Source of the DNA: Roseiarcus sp963764955 | Lineage (GTDB): Bacteria > Pseudomonadota > Alphaproteobacteria > Rhizobiales > Beijerinckiaceae | Assembly: GCA_963764955.1 (NCBI GenBank) | Contig: CAVXVE010000004.1 | Coordinates: 124,001-188,000, forward strand | Direction of reading: 5' to 3' | DNA: 64,000 nucleotides | Part shown: positions 9,039-19,039 of the stretch, in pieces | How the letters are laid out: each line of letters opens with the position of its first letter | How positions within the stretch are numbered: the first letter of the stretch is position 1 | Notes under the pieces: model-generated | What the model was told of the DNA's origin: nothing | Database searches by the model: none | What the model saw: only the letters and a program-made list of their open reading frames with translations | Made by a program: the position numbers and the translations under genes

Positions 9039-11715
9039 ATGCCCTACCCAGCTCGCCACCCGTTTTTGACGGGTGGAGGGGAAGCCGCCGAGATCATTGC
9101 GGGTTTCGACTGGGCCGCGACGCCGCTTGGCCCGATAGAGAGCTGGCCAGTCAGCCTCAAGAGCGGGGTCGCGCTTATCCTCCGCTCGCCTGTCCCCATC
9201 GTCACCTTGTGGGGCGAGGACGGGATCATGATCTACAACGACGCCTATTCCGGGTTCGCGGGCGGCCGTCATCCAGATCTGTTCGGCTCCAAGGTGCGCG
9301 AGGGCTGGCCTGAAGTCGCCGACTTCAACGACAATGTCATGAAGGTCGGCCTTGCCGGCGAGACGCTGGCCTACAGGGACTTCCCGCTTACCCTCTACAG
9401 GCATGGGGCTAGACCGGAGCAGGTTTGGCTCAACCTCGATTATTCCCCGATCCTGGGTGAGGACGGCGGACCCGCCGGCGTCATGGCGATCGTGGTCGAG
9501 ATCACGGACAAGGTGCGGATCGAGCGCGAGCTTGAGGCCGAGCGCAAGAGCCTCAAGCGCATGTTCGAGCAGGCGCCCGGCTTCATCGCGATGGCGAGCG
9601 GGCCCGAGCATCGTTTCACCATGGTCAACGAGGCCTATCGGACGCTGGTCGCCGGTCGCGATGTGGTGGGCAGGACCATTGTCGAGGCCCTTCCGGAAGT
9701 GGTCGAGCAGGGTTTCGTGAGCTTGCTCGATCGGGTCTACGCTTCAGGCGAGCCTTACGTCGGGCGTCGCGAACGCGTCAATCTGCAGCAAGGTCCGGAC
9801 GGCGCGCTCAATGGGCGCTATCTCGATTTCATCTACCAGCCGATCGTGGCCGACGAAGGCGCTACGACCGGCATCTTCATCCAGGGCCACGATGTCACGG
9901 AACAACACGAAACAGAGCAGGCGATCCGCGCCGAATCCCGTAAGCTCGACGTGTTGAACCGCACGGGTGCCGCGCTGGCCGGCGAACTCGATGTGGACAA
10001 GGTCGTGCAGATCGCCACCGACGCCTGCACCGAGATCGTGGACGCTGAATTCGGCGCCTTTTTCTACAACGTCATCAACGACAAGGGTGAGAGCTACATG
10101 CTGTACGCTCTCTCTGGCGTGTCGAGGGAGCATTTCGACAAATTCCCGATGCCGCGCAACACAGCCGTGTTCGAACCGACTTTCAAGGGCGCCGGCGTCG
10201 TCCGCTCCGATGACATCCGCAAAGATCCTCGTTACGGGAAGAATGAACCCCATTACGGCATGCCCAAAGGACATTTGCCGGTGCGGAGCTATCTCGCTGT
10301 GCCGGTCACCTCGCGATCCGGAGAGGTGATTGGCGGACTGTTCTTCGGACACGCCGAGCCGGCAAGGTTCGTCGACGAGCACGAGGAGCTTCTGGTCGGC
10401 ATTGCCGGCCAGGCGGCAACCGCGATCGACAACGCCCGCCTCTTTCGGGCCACGGAACGCGAAATGGCGGAGCGTCGCCGCGCGGAGGAAGCCCTATCAG
10501 GCTTTGAACAACACGCTGGAGCAGCGGGTTGTCGACGAAGTCTACGCCCGCTCCAAGGTTGAGGAGCAGCTGCGCCAGATCCAGAAGATGGAGGCGGTCG
10601 GCCAGCTCACGGGCGGCATCGCCCACGACTTCAACAATATGCTCGCCGTGATCATGGGCGGTCTTACCCTCCTGCAACGCAAGCTCGCGCGCGGCGAGAC
10701 CGACGTTGGACGGTTCGTCGACGCCGCCATCGACGGCGCCCAGCGCGCGGCGACGCTCACGCAGCGGCTTCTGGCGTTCTCTCGCCAGCAAGCGCTTTCG
10801 CCCGAGCCTTTGGTCGTCAACAAGCTGGTCGCCGGCTTGAGCGAGCTGCTCGACCGGACGCTCGGCGAGCAGGTCAAAGTTGAGACCGTGCTTGCCGCCG
10901 GTCTGTGGCAGGTCAAGGCGGATCCGGCGCAACTCGAAAACGCGATCCTCAACCTCGCGGTCAACGCGCGCGACGCAATGCCGGGCGGCGGCAGGCTCAC
11001 GATCGAGACTCTGAATGCTTTTGTGGATGACGCCTACGCCCAGGAATACGCGATCGAGACCGGCCAATATGTGCTCATCGCGGTCGCCGATACGGGCGCG
11101 GGCATGGGGCCGGAAGTGGTCGCAAAGGCCTTCGATCCCTTCTTCACGACCAAAGGCGCCGGAAAGGGAACGGGTCTCGGCCTCAGTCAAGTGTATGGCT
11201 TCGTTCGCCAGTCAGGGGGCCACGTAAAAATCTACTCTGAGCCGGGGGTCGGGACCTCGGTGAAGATTTATCTGCCGCGCCTCTACGGCGAAGCCGCGGC
11301 GACGGAGCAGGCGAAGCGGCTCGTCACCATTCACCGCGGTTTGCGTAGCGAGGTCGTTCTCGTTGTCGAAGATGACGAGCGCGTCCGCGCACTTTCCGTC
11401 GAAGCCTTGAGGGAGCTCGGCTACAGCGTCGTCGAGGCTTCGGGCCCGACGCAGGCCTTGCGCATGCTCGACGAGGGTCAGCAGGTCAACCTTCTGTTCA
11501 CCGACGTCGTCATGCCGGACATGTCCGGAAGGCAACTGTCCGACCGCGCGCGGGAGAAAAGGCCCAAGCTCAAGGTGCTCTACACGACGGGCTATACGCG
11601 CAACGCCATCGTGCACAACGGAATGCTGGATCCCGGCACCAACCTCTTGACGAAGCCTTTCACCATCGAGGCGCTGGCGGCGAAGATTCGCAAGATCCTC
11701 GACAACGGGTCCTAG
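9039..11715 (+). pseudogene. PAS-GAF hybrid histidine kinase / response regulator (one frameshift)
   Basis: Once one frameshift is allowed this is a single protein of about 890 residues. Order: a PAS-like region with 'GPIESWPVSLKSGVALIL', a second PAS, a GAF domain ('VVQIATDACTEIVDAEFGAFFY'), a coiled linker, a CckA-type kinase core with His in 'GGIAHDFNNML', the ATPase motifs 'NLAVNARDAMP' and 'KGTGLGLSQVYG', and a C-terminal receiver with Asp in 'LLFTDVVMPDM'. The ATG at 9039 has GGAGGA 11 bp upstream. The break is near 10497, where an extra C seems to be present: removing it restores 'AEEAYQALNNTLEQRV'. No membrane helix is seen, so it is probably a soluble phosphorelay sensor of unknown signal. 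Confidence 0.87.
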
Positions 11716-11722
11716 GAGATCC

Positions 11723-12409
11723 TCACAACCGCCTTGCCTTGAAGTACTTCAACAGCGTCCAGACGGCCGCCTGCTGTTCCTCGTCCATCTCATTCAAGTC
11801 GAGGTGCGCGAGGAGGATTTCCGACGGCTTTCTGCCCTCGGTGGGGACCAGGGCCGGTTGAGGCTGCGGCGGCGCGGCTGCGGGCTCGCTTGCCGGCGGC
11901 GGCGAGAATGCCGGCCGCGTGGGCTTCCGGCGCGGCGCGAGGGAGCGTGGCTTCCGGCCCTTGAGCACCCGGCCGCTGATTTTAACGCCAGCGTCGTTCG
12001 CGGCGTAAAGAAAGAACGTCACGCATTTCTGCACGACGGCGTCGGCGGCGGGGAAGGCCTTCCTGAACGCCTCGTTGAAATGCGAGGGCGTGGCGGTCTC
12101 GAGTTCGATTGCGAACATCGGCGCATATTCCTCCCGCAGCAGCTCCAGAAGCCTCGCGGGCCAATGCCCCGCGCCATGCGCGCTCACAAGCTCCCTGAGG
12201 CGCTGCGTCGGGCGTCCATCGTCTTCGATAAGCCCGAGGAACCGCAGCGCATGCATGAGCTGGGTGCCGACCACGCCTGAAAAGCGCGTCAGCACGCTGC
12301 GGTCGACGTGCGACGGGACGCCGTGCTCCTGAAGATCCTCGATGAACGTCTTGAACGTTCGGTACGACGTATACGGCGGCGTTCCCGGCGACCTCGTCCG
12401 TTCGAGCAT
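11723..12409 (-). CDS. DUF5343 family protein
   Basis: The N-terminal 140 residues match the DUF5343 pattern: 'PPYTSYRTFKTFIEDL', 'GVPSHVDRSVL', 'ALRFLGLIEDDGRPT' and 'VTFFLYAANDAGVKIS'. After residue 150 comes a proline/alanine-rich linker and a short acidic-to-basic tail ('LNEMDEEQQAAVWTLLKYF'). The ATG at 12409 follows a GGGAG ribosome-binding site at suitable distance; an upstream ATG at 12454 is less likely. The fold predicted for the family is winged-helix-like, but no function is established. It faces the hybrid kinase tail to tail. Confidence 0.75.
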   Translation of the reverse strand: MLERTRSPGTPPYTSYRTFKTFIEDLQEHGVPSHVDRSVLTRFSGVVGTQLMHALRFLGLIEDDGRPTQRLRELVSAHGAGHWPARLLELLREEYAPMFAIELETATPSHFNEAFRKAFPAADAVVQKCVTFFLYAANDAGVKISGRVLKGRKPRSLAPRRKPTRPAFSPPPASEPAAAPPQPQPALVPTEGRKPSEILLAHLDLNEMDEEQQAAVWTLLKYFKARRL

Positions 12410-12677
12410 CACGATCTCCCGGCGGTTCGGAACGCTGCCCTCCGTATTCCGCACCGCCTCACCACTATACCGTATTTTGGTCTTGCGGCGGACAATTCTA
12501 AATAGGTGATTGCAGCCTGATTCGTTTTTTTAAGATGCTGAAGGAATTGGAAATTCTTCCAAGTCAGGCGGGCTATGGCGGTCGCAGCGTCTCTGCGTCC
12601 GTGTGGGAAAAGAATATCCGCTCTTCAAACCATTCCGCGCGGCCGGAACGCCGCAGCGATCGCTATTGGAGCACCCA

Positions 12678-13226
12678 ATGCTGTGGACGGCCGAAGCTGT
12701 TGAGGATCTCAAGAAGCTTGCTCTCGAAGGAAAAAGCGCCGCCGGCATCGCCGCGGCGCTGGGGGTCGGGTCGCGCAACGCCGTCATCGGCAAGGCGAGC
12801 CGGATCGGGATCAAACTGAACGGGGGCGGGCGCGCCGCTGCGTCAAGCAAGACGGGGGCGCGCCGGGCGCAATGGGCGACGATCGCCAACCATCCGCCGG
12901 GCGCCGCCAAGCCAGGCTCGGCCGTCGCCCTTGCGCGCGATCCCCGGGCCGAACCCGGGCAGGGCAGGGAGGCGAGGACCTTTGGCGAAGCCGAGGTCGG
13001 AGAGATGCGGCGGTTGCGGTTCGAGGAGATTCGCGAATCCGCCTGCCGGTGGCCGCTCGGCGATCCGAGAAGCGGGGACTTCGCCTATTGCGGGCTCACG
13101 CCGGCGGAAGGCCAGTCCTATTGCGCCGGCCATTGCCGGATGGCCTACCGGTCCCCACAGGCGAGGCAGAGCGTGAGCGACCGGCAGGGATATCGCGCCA
13201 TCGGGAATTCGTGGCGGGTGGCCTGA
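12678..13226 (+). CDS. gcrA: GcrA family cell-cycle regulator
   Basis: GcrA is a sigma70-associated transcription activator that controls cell-cycle genes at CcrM-methylated promoters in alphaproteobacteria. The product from the ATG at 12678 (182 residues) opens with the characteristic 'MLWTAEAVEDLKKLALEG' and a helix-turn-helix containing 'GVGSRNAVIGKASRIG'. The sigma-interacting C-terminus has 'SACRWPLGDP', 'FAYCGLTP' and 'QSYCAGHCRMAY'. A longer frame from 12603 adds unrelated residues and is rejected because GcrA proteins begin at Met-x-Trp-Thr. This gene is a main reason to place the organism in the alphaproteobacteria. Confidence 0.93.
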   Translation: MLWTAEAVEDLKKLALEGKSAAGIAAALGVGSRNAVIGKASRIGIKLNGGGRAAASSKTGARRAQWATIANHPPGAAKPGSAVALARDPRAEPGQGREARTFGEAEVGEMRRLRFEEIRESACRWPLGDPRSGDFAYCGLTPAEGQSYCAGHCRMAYRSPQARQSVSDRQGYRAIGNSWRVA

Positions 13227-13235
13227 GGGCCGGGG

Positions 13236-14150
13236 CTAGGTCCGCTGGAAGACGCAGATCAGGCCGGGCGCGTCCCCGCCCGCTTCGCGCCGCGCCGACG
13301 CGGACCGGATAAGGAGCGGCCTCAAAGCCGCTTCGCCAGCGATCCCCTCGACATAAGCGCGGCTATGGGCGAAGCGCATCGTCGGCTCGAGCCTGAACCC
13401 GTCGCCCCCGCAGCTTTCGACCGAGCAGGCGAACAGGCCCTCCACGATCAGCGCAGCGGAGATCGCGGCGAACAGGGGCGTGAGATCGCCGACATAGACC
13501 AGCATGTCCGCCGCGACCACGAGGTCAAAGGCGCCTGACGGCTGGCTCCTGAGCATCGCCGCAGCTTCGCCGACGGCGAGCCGGTCATAGATCCCGCGCT
13601 CGTGCGCTTTCGCGATCATGGCCGCCGAAAGATCGACACCGGTCAGATGGTCGATGCGCTCCCGCAGCGCCTCGCCCATGAGGCCGGCGCCCGAGCCGAG
13701 ATCGACGGCGGAGGCGAAGCGTCGGCCGGGCGCGATGGCGTCCAGGGCGTCGGTGATCAGGGCGGGCCCGCGATAGCCGAGATTTGTCACGAGATGCGCT
13801 TCGAAGCGCGGCGCATAGTCGTCGAACAGCCGCGCGACATAGGCCTCGGGCAGCGCGCCGGGCGCGTCCGCCCGCCCGATGAGCGCAAGCCGCGCCGCTG
13901 CCCCCTGCGCGTCGGCGGGATCGGCCGCGAGGCTCATCTGGAACGCATGGGCCGCGTCGTCGAGGTCGCCGAGCTTCTGCCGCGCTTCGCCAAGCGCGAA
14001 CCACGCGCCCGCCCAGCGCGGCGCCCGCTCCAGCGTCTGCTCGAAGAGTTCCGCCGCAGCGCTGAAGTCGCCCTCCGCCGCCGCGGCCCTGGCGTAGGCG
14101 AAGCGCCGCGCGGCGATGAGATCGTCGGAGGCGAGGGGGTCCTGTGCCAT
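13236..14150 (-). CDS. TPR-containing class I SAM-dependent methyltransferase
   Basis: The ATG at 14150 gives about 304 residues. Residues 10-85 form two or three tetratricopeptide repeats ('AWFALGEARQKLGDLDDAA'). A Rossmann methyltransferase domain follows: motif I 'AVDLGSGAGLMGEAL', then 'GVDLSAAMIAKAHERG' and 'FDLVVAADMLVYVGDL'. Proteins of this design are often annotated as putative TPR-repeat methyltransferases. The N-terminal repeats suggest a protein substrate or partner, but none can be named. It converges tail to tail with gcrA, leaving only 9 bp between the stops. Confidence 0.82.
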   Translation of the reverse strand: MAQDPLASDDLIAARRFAYARAAAAEGDFSAAAELFEQTLERAPRWAGAWFALGEARQKLGDLDDAAHAFQMSLAADPADAQGAAARLALIGRADAPGALPEAYVARLFDDYAPRFEAHLVTNLGYRGPALITDALDAIAPGRRFASAVDLGSGAGLMGEALRERIDHLTGVDLSAAMIAKAHERGIYDRLAVGEAAAMLRSQPSGAFDLVVAADMLVYVGDLTPLFAAISAALIVEGLFACSVESCGGDGFRLEPTMRFAHSRAYVEGIAGEAALRPLLIRSASARREAGGDAPGLICVFQRT

Positions 14151-14274
14151 CAATGAGCGCCTCAAGCCGATGCCCACGCCTGCTCGATCGTGCGTAGGCC
14201 CTGTGATCCCGCTCACGCCCCGTCCTGGGCCCGGCTGTTATGGACTAACAGAGGGACGAATCGGGACAACCGCG

Positions 14275-14721
14275 ATGAGCGTGATCTACGGCCAACCCGA
14301 ACGCGAGTACGAACTTTTCATGCCGTTCGCCGAGACGCGGCTGAAATGCGGTCAGATCGGTGGTTTCAAGCTGCACGTGACGGTCGACACGGACGACGCC
14401 GATCGATTGGCGCGCGTCATTCTTCCGGAATTGCGGCTCCTGCGCGTTCACCACAAGGTCGTGCTGGCCGGCGGGTTTTATCGCCAAATGAACAATGGCG
14501 ATCAGCGCGGCAAGTTCATCACCGTCTACGCCGGCGCAGGAGCCTCGGCCCAGCGGGTCGTGGACGCCATTGATCCAGCCCTGTTGCGCTTGCGCTCGCA
14601 GGGGGTTCGTCCGGGTCCCGCGCCGACCACGCGTCAGAGCGGCCATACCGAGACGGAAATTCGCATCGGTGAGAGCGGCATGGTCCACACCTACTGGGCG
14701 GACAATTACAAAACCTCGTGA
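14275..14721 (+). CDS. Small protein resembling the lyase domain of class III/IV lanthipeptide synthetases (OspF/SpvC-like)
   Basis: A 148-residue cytoplasmic protein with no signal peptide. By eye its layout matches the N-terminal phosphoserine/phosphothreonine lyase domain of class III/IV lanthipeptide synthetases and the OspF/SpvC effectors: Lys32-x-His34 in 'GGFKLHVTV', Lys61 in 'RVHHKVVLAGG', Arg78 before 'GKFITVY' (80-85), 'RPGP' at 113-116, and later Arg120 and Arg130. In SpvC the equivalent Lys, His and Arg residues bind the phosphate and perform beta-elimination. There is no kinase, cyclase or precursor peptide gene beside it, so its substrate is unknown. This homology is inferred from motif order only. 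It is read divergently from the TPR methyltransferase gene. Confidence 0.6.
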   Translation: MSVIYGQPEREYELFMPFAETRLKCGQIGGFKLHVTVDTDDADRLARVILPELRLLRVHHKVVLAGGFYRQMNNGDQRGKFITVYAGAGASAQRVVDAIDPALLRLRSQGVRPGPAPTTRQSGHTETEIRIGESGMVHTYWADNYKTS

Positions 14722-14752
14722 AACGGCGGCGGCGACAAGGGCGGCTACCGCT

Positions 14753-15859
14753 TCAAGCTGAGGCGAGCGCGGCCTTGAGGCGCGGCTGGCGGACCCGCGC
14801 CCCGTTCGCCTCGGCGAGTTCGATCAGGCCGCCGAAGCGGCGCTGCTTCTTCGCCTCGTGGTTGGTGAAGATTTCGGACAGGCGGTGATCGAGAAACGGA
14901 TTGGAGAATCTTTCGATCACCGTCTTCAAATACGCGCTCGCCTCGTCTCCCATGCCGATCGCCGCGAAGACCGGGAGCACCTCTTCGTCGTAGAGCGCGT
15001 CGAGCCTCGCGCGCATCGTTGCGTCCGCGATCGCCTCGCGGACCGTAAGCGCGGGCGCGCCGCCTCCCTGTTTCCAGGTCTCGGCGAGATAGGTGTGGCC
15101 GAGATTGAGGATGAAAAGCTTCAGCCGCTCATACGGCTTGAGGTCGGCGGCGACGACGATGGCGGGATGCCGGCAAGGAAGCTCAAGGCCGGGCTGGTCC
15201 TCGATCGCCCATAAGGCATAGGGCTCGGCGACCGCGCCCAAAGGCTCGAGCGGCTCTGAGACGATGCGGTCGACCAGCGAATTGACCCAGACGCATTCGT
15301 CCGCGACCCAGCGGCGCGCGGTCTCCGGCGCCTGCCAGCGATCGAGCATTTCGAGCACCACGCCGCGCAGGACCCGGCCGTTGCCGGGCGTCAGCTCGCA
15401 GGGAAAGAGCGTGATCGGCCCAGCGCCGGCGGAAACGCGCGCGAGCAGGAGCTTGGCGAGCTTGGCCGGGAACGACCGTGGCGGCCCGGCGTCCGGCCGG
15501 TCGGCGGGCTCGGTCTCGTAGCCGCGGTCGGCGGTGTTCGACACCGCGCAGCGCGCGGCGATGAACAGGCGCTCGAGCTCGTCCCATTGGGTCTGGGCGT
15601 CCACGCCCACGCCGACGCTTTCGACCTCGACGCTCTCATCGACGATCGCGCCGTCGCGGAGGCCTTTGACCAGAACCCGGTAGGGCTGGCCCGCCGCAAA
15701 GGCGGCGACCCGCCGGCGGCTTTCCGGGCTCCCCGTCGTCCCCGCGACAGCGATGCGCCCCATGGCCTCGCCGCGCGGCAAGGCGTCGCTGACGAACAGG
15801 TCGACATGCGCCTGAAGGAAGCGGCTCGCGCCGAATTGGAGGATGGGGAATTCGGCCAC
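14753..15859 (-). CDS. Mannitol dehydrogenase family protein, tagaturonate/fructuronate reductase-like
   Basis: A 368-residue polyol-type long-chain dehydrogenase. The start 'ILQFGASRFLQAHVDLFVSDAL' is the usual N-terminus of this family. Further signatures are 'LFPCELTPGNGRVL', 'WVNSLVDRIVSEPL', the catalytic-region 'KLFILNLGHTYLAETW' with the invariant Lys-x3-Leu-Asn-x2-His, and 'RFSNPFLDHRLSEI'. UxaB/UxuB relatives reduce D-tagaturonate or D-fructuronate with NADH to altronate or mannonate. The ATG lies 3 bp after the stop of an LgoD-like dehydrogenase on the same strand, whose expected product would be tagaturonate, so it probably catalyses the next step. Confidence 0.82.
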   Translation of the reverse strand: MAEFPILQFGASRFLQAHVDLFVSDALPRGEAMGRIAVAGTTGSPESRRRVAAFAAGQPYRVLVKGLRDGAIVDESVEVESVGVGVDAQTQWDELERLFIAARCAVSNTADRGYETEPADRPDAGPPRSFPAKLAKLLLARVSAGAGPITLFPCELTPGNGRVLRGVVLEMLDRWQAPETARRWVADECVWVNSLVDRIVSEPLEPLGAVAEPYALWAIEDQPGLELPCRHPAIVVAADLKPYERLKLFILNLGHTYLAETWKQGGGAPALTVREAIADATMRARLDALYDEEVLPVFAAIGMGDEASAYLKTVIERFSNPFLDHRLSEIFTNHEAKKQRRFGGLIELAEANGARVRQPRLKAALASA

Positions 15860-15862
15860 GAC

Positions 15863-16874
15863 CTAAATCTCGATAAGCGCTTTGATGACGCCGGCTTCGG
15901 GTTTGATCCAGAGGGGAAAGCTGCCGGGCGCGTCTGCGAGCGCGACGCGGTGCGTGACGAGCGCGTCGGTCGGGAACGCGACCCTCGCGCATCGCGTCGA
16001 ACACCTTTGAGAAGTCCTCCGGTGTCGCGTTGCGGCTGCCCATGAGCGTCGTCTCGCGTTTGTGGAACTCGGGGTCGGCGAAGCAGATCGTGTCGCGCAC
16101 GACGCTGACCAGGACGTAGGTTCCTCCATGCGCGACATAATCGAGCCCGGCCATCATCGATTTGGCGTTTCCGGTCGCGTCGATGACGATATCGAAGAAG
16201 TCTCCTCCGGTGAGTTCGGACAGGACTTCGCTGACATTCGGTCCCGCTGCGACGGCGTGATGGACGCCAAGCCGTTTGCGGCAGAAGTCGAGACGGTCCT
16301 GGCGGAGGTCGAGCGCGCTTACCGAACCGCCTTGCAAGCCTGCGAACAGCATGCATCCAATCCCGATCGGGCCCGCTCCGACGACCAGAATACGGTCGGC
16401 GGGCAGCGGATTGGCGCGTCGCACTGCGTGGGCGCCGATCGCCAAGAATTCCACCATCGCCGCCTGATCGAGCGTGACGCCATCGGCCCGCGCGACATTG
16501 GCTTCCGGGACGCAGACGTAGTCGGCCATCCCTCCGTCGACGTGCACGCCCAAGACGCGGATGCGCTGGCAGCAATTCGTCTTGCCGCGCCGGCACGCTA
16601 CACAGACGCCACAGGCCAGATAGGGAATGATGTAAACCTGCTGGCCGATCGGAATGGTGCATCCCGGGCCCCTGTCCGCCACTTCACCGGACAATTCGTG
16701 GCCGATGACGCGCGGATATTCCAGGAACGGATGCGAACCTTGGAAAATATGAAGATCGGTCCCGCAGACGCCGGCGCGGCGGATTCGAACCACAACCTCG
16801 CCCTCTCCGGGCTGGGGTCGCGGCCGTTCCTCTATCGCGATGGCGCCCGGCCGATAGCAGACCAATGATCGCAT
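15863..16874 (-). pseudogene. Zinc-type alcohol dehydrogenase like L-galactonate 5-dehydrogenase LgoD (one frameshift)
   Basis: Very similar in layout to E. coli LgoD (YjjN), which oxidises L-galactonate to D-tagaturonate with NAD. Shared segments are the catalytic-zinc 'AGVCGTDLHIFQG' and 'VIGHELSGEV', the structural-zinc cysteine cluster 'CGVCVACRRGKTNCC', 'LGVHVDGGMADYVCVP', the cofactor loop 'VVGAGPIGIG' and the diagnostic 'DPEFHKRETTLMGSRNATPE'. After 'DAMREGR' near 15980 the frame breaks; the next frame completes 'FPTDALVTHRVALADA' to the stop at 15863, as if one G were inserted. It is followed by the reductase-like gene after 3 bp. Confidence 0.85.
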
Positions 16875-17131
16875 TTTATCTCCCCGATTGCGGGTCGTTT
16901 GTGGATCCGGGGGACGCGCTTGTCCATCGCGACGGACTGGGCGGGTTGATTTTTCCGTTGTTCTCTGCTTGAAGGGCGCCCATGCGAACGTGGTCGACGA
17001 CCCTCATCCTTAGCTGCCCGGCGCGCTGACGCGCCGGGACAGCAGTTTCGCATCCGCCTTATCGAAAACGACAGGCACGTTCGGCCGGCTGATTGTGAGC
17101 CAGGCCGCCGCAAATCTTCCCAGGGTCCGTC

Positions 17132-18819
17132 ATGACACAGATGCCTATTCAAAAGTACCGCGCCTACGCGCCCATCATCCTGCCCGATCGCCAATGGCCC
17201 TCCCGGATCATCGACAAGGCCCCGATCTGGTGCTCGGTCGATCTCCGCGACGGCAATCAGGCGCTGATCGAGCCGATGGGCGTCGAGCGCAAGAACCGCA
17301 TGTTCCAGCTTCTGGTTGGCATGGGGTTCAAGGAGATCGAGGTCGCCTTTCCCTCCGCCTCGCAGACTGATTTCGACTTCGTCCGCTCGATCATCGAGAG
17401 CGGCGCCATTCCGGACGATGTCGCGATCCAGGTCCTGACCCAGTGCCGCCCGGAACTGATCGAGCGCACCTTCGAGGCGGTCAAGGGCGCGAAGAAGGTC
17501 ATCGTCCACTTCTACAATTCGACGTCCGCCTTGCAGCGCGAAGTGGTGTTCCGCACCGACCCGAAGGGTGTCGAGAAAATCGCGGTCGATGCGGCCAAGC
17601 AAGTCAGAGCGCTCGCAGACGCCGCGCGGGGCACTGACTTTCAGTTCGAATATTCGCCCGAAAGCTTCACCGGGACCGAGCTCGAGGTCGCGCTCGAGAT
17701 TTGCGAGGCGGTTAAGGACGTCATCAGGCCCACGCCCTCGCGGCCGGCTCATTCTCAACCTTCCGGCGACCGTCGAGATGGCGACGCCCAATACCTATGC
17801 GGACCAGTTCGAGTGGTTCGGGCGTCACATCTCCGACCGCTCGAGCGTGATCCTCTCCGTCCATCCGCACAACGACCGCGGCACCGCGGTCGCGGCGGCG
17901 GAGCTCGCGCTGATGGCGGGCGCCGAGCGGGTCGAGGGCACCTTGTTCGGCAATGGCGAGCGCACCGGCAACGTCGACATCGTCACCATGGCGCTGAACC
18001 TGTTCACGCAAGGGGTCGATCCGGAGCTCGACGTCAGCGACGTCAACGCGATCAAGGATGTCGCCGAGCATTGCACGCAATTGCCGGTGCATCAGCGCCA
18101 CCCCTACGCGGGCGAACTGGTGTACACCGCGTTCTCCGGCTCCCACCAGGACGCGATCAAGAAGGGCTTCGAGGCCCAGGAGAAGCGCAACGAGCCCCTG
18201 TTCCTCGTGCCTTACCTGCCGATCGATCCCAAGGACGTGGGCCGCGACTACGAGGCGGTGATCCGCATCAACAGCCAGTCCGGCAAGGGCGGCATGGCCT
18301 ACATCCTGCGCGCCGACTACGGCCTTGATCTGCCTCGTTCGCTGCAGGTCGAGTTTTCCAAGATCGCCCAGGAGCGGATGGACGCGGATGGCAAGGAGCT
18401 GACCTCGCCCGAATTATGGGCTTTGTTTCGCGAGGCCTTCCTGCTCGACGGCGCGCCGATGACGCTTCTCAAGCAGCAGACGGTTCCAACCAGCCCGGAC
18501 AATCGCGAACTCGTCGCGACGCTCAGCAAGGCCGACGGCTCGACCTTCACGATTCGAAGGCGAGGGCAACGGCCCGATCGACGCCTTCGTCGATGCGCTC
18601 AAGAAGGCGTTCAGGGTCGAGTTCTCGTTCATCGACTATCACGAGCACGCGGTCGGCCGCGGCGCCAACGCGACCGCGGCGAGCTATGTCGAGATCCAGG
18701 ACGCCGAAGGCCGCGCCGTGCACGGTGTGGGGATGGACCCCAACATCGTGATGGCCTCGCTCAAGGCCACGCTCGGCGCCGTCTTGCGGCTCATGCGGCG
18801 GGAGGGCAGGGCGGTCTAG
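17132..18819 (+). pseudogene. leuA: 2-isopropylmalate synthase LeuA (two frameshifts)
   Basis: First committed enzyme of leucine synthesis, condensing acetyl-CoA with 2-oxoisovalerate. Three frames join into a long-type LeuA of about 560 residues: frame one from the ATG at 17132 with 'DLRDGNQALIEPM' (metal-binding Asp), frame two from about 17740 with 'LNLPATVEMATPNTYAD', 'HPHNDRGTAVAAAE' (metal His) and 'GNGERTGNVD', and frame three from about 18553 with the regulatory-domain 'GNGPIDAFVDALKKAF' and 'GVGMDPNIVMASLKA'. Each break equals one inserted base; the first looks like CGGCCGGCTC for CGGCCGCTC. As the whole protein is preserved, error in the sequence is likelier than loss of leucine synthesis. 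Confidence 0.92.
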
Positions 18820-19039
18820 CCGGAGCGGTTCGCCGGCCCGAAATTGGCGGAACGAACCCAATTGCCGCTTTTACCGAGCATCTGCCTGCGTTTGCGCGGA
18901 TTGGGTTGCATTGGCGTTCGAGGAATTCGCTCTCGTTGAATCTTGGGCGGGCTCGCGGGCCCCGCTGATTTGCCCCTTGCGCTCTGGCTATTGTTCTGCA
19001 TACGTTCCGGCTGTTCACGAGCCCGGGCGGGGGGCGGAA

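Noticed and set aside
14275..14721. Lanthipeptide biosynthetic cluster around the lyase-like protein
   Set aside because: No kinase, cyclase, peptidase, transporter or short precursor gene lies in the neighbouring 10 kb.
17132..18819. Programmed frameshifting in leuA and the other broken genes
   Set aside because: No slippery heptamer or shared downstream structure at the break points; positions differ among genes and most equal a simple one-base insertion.
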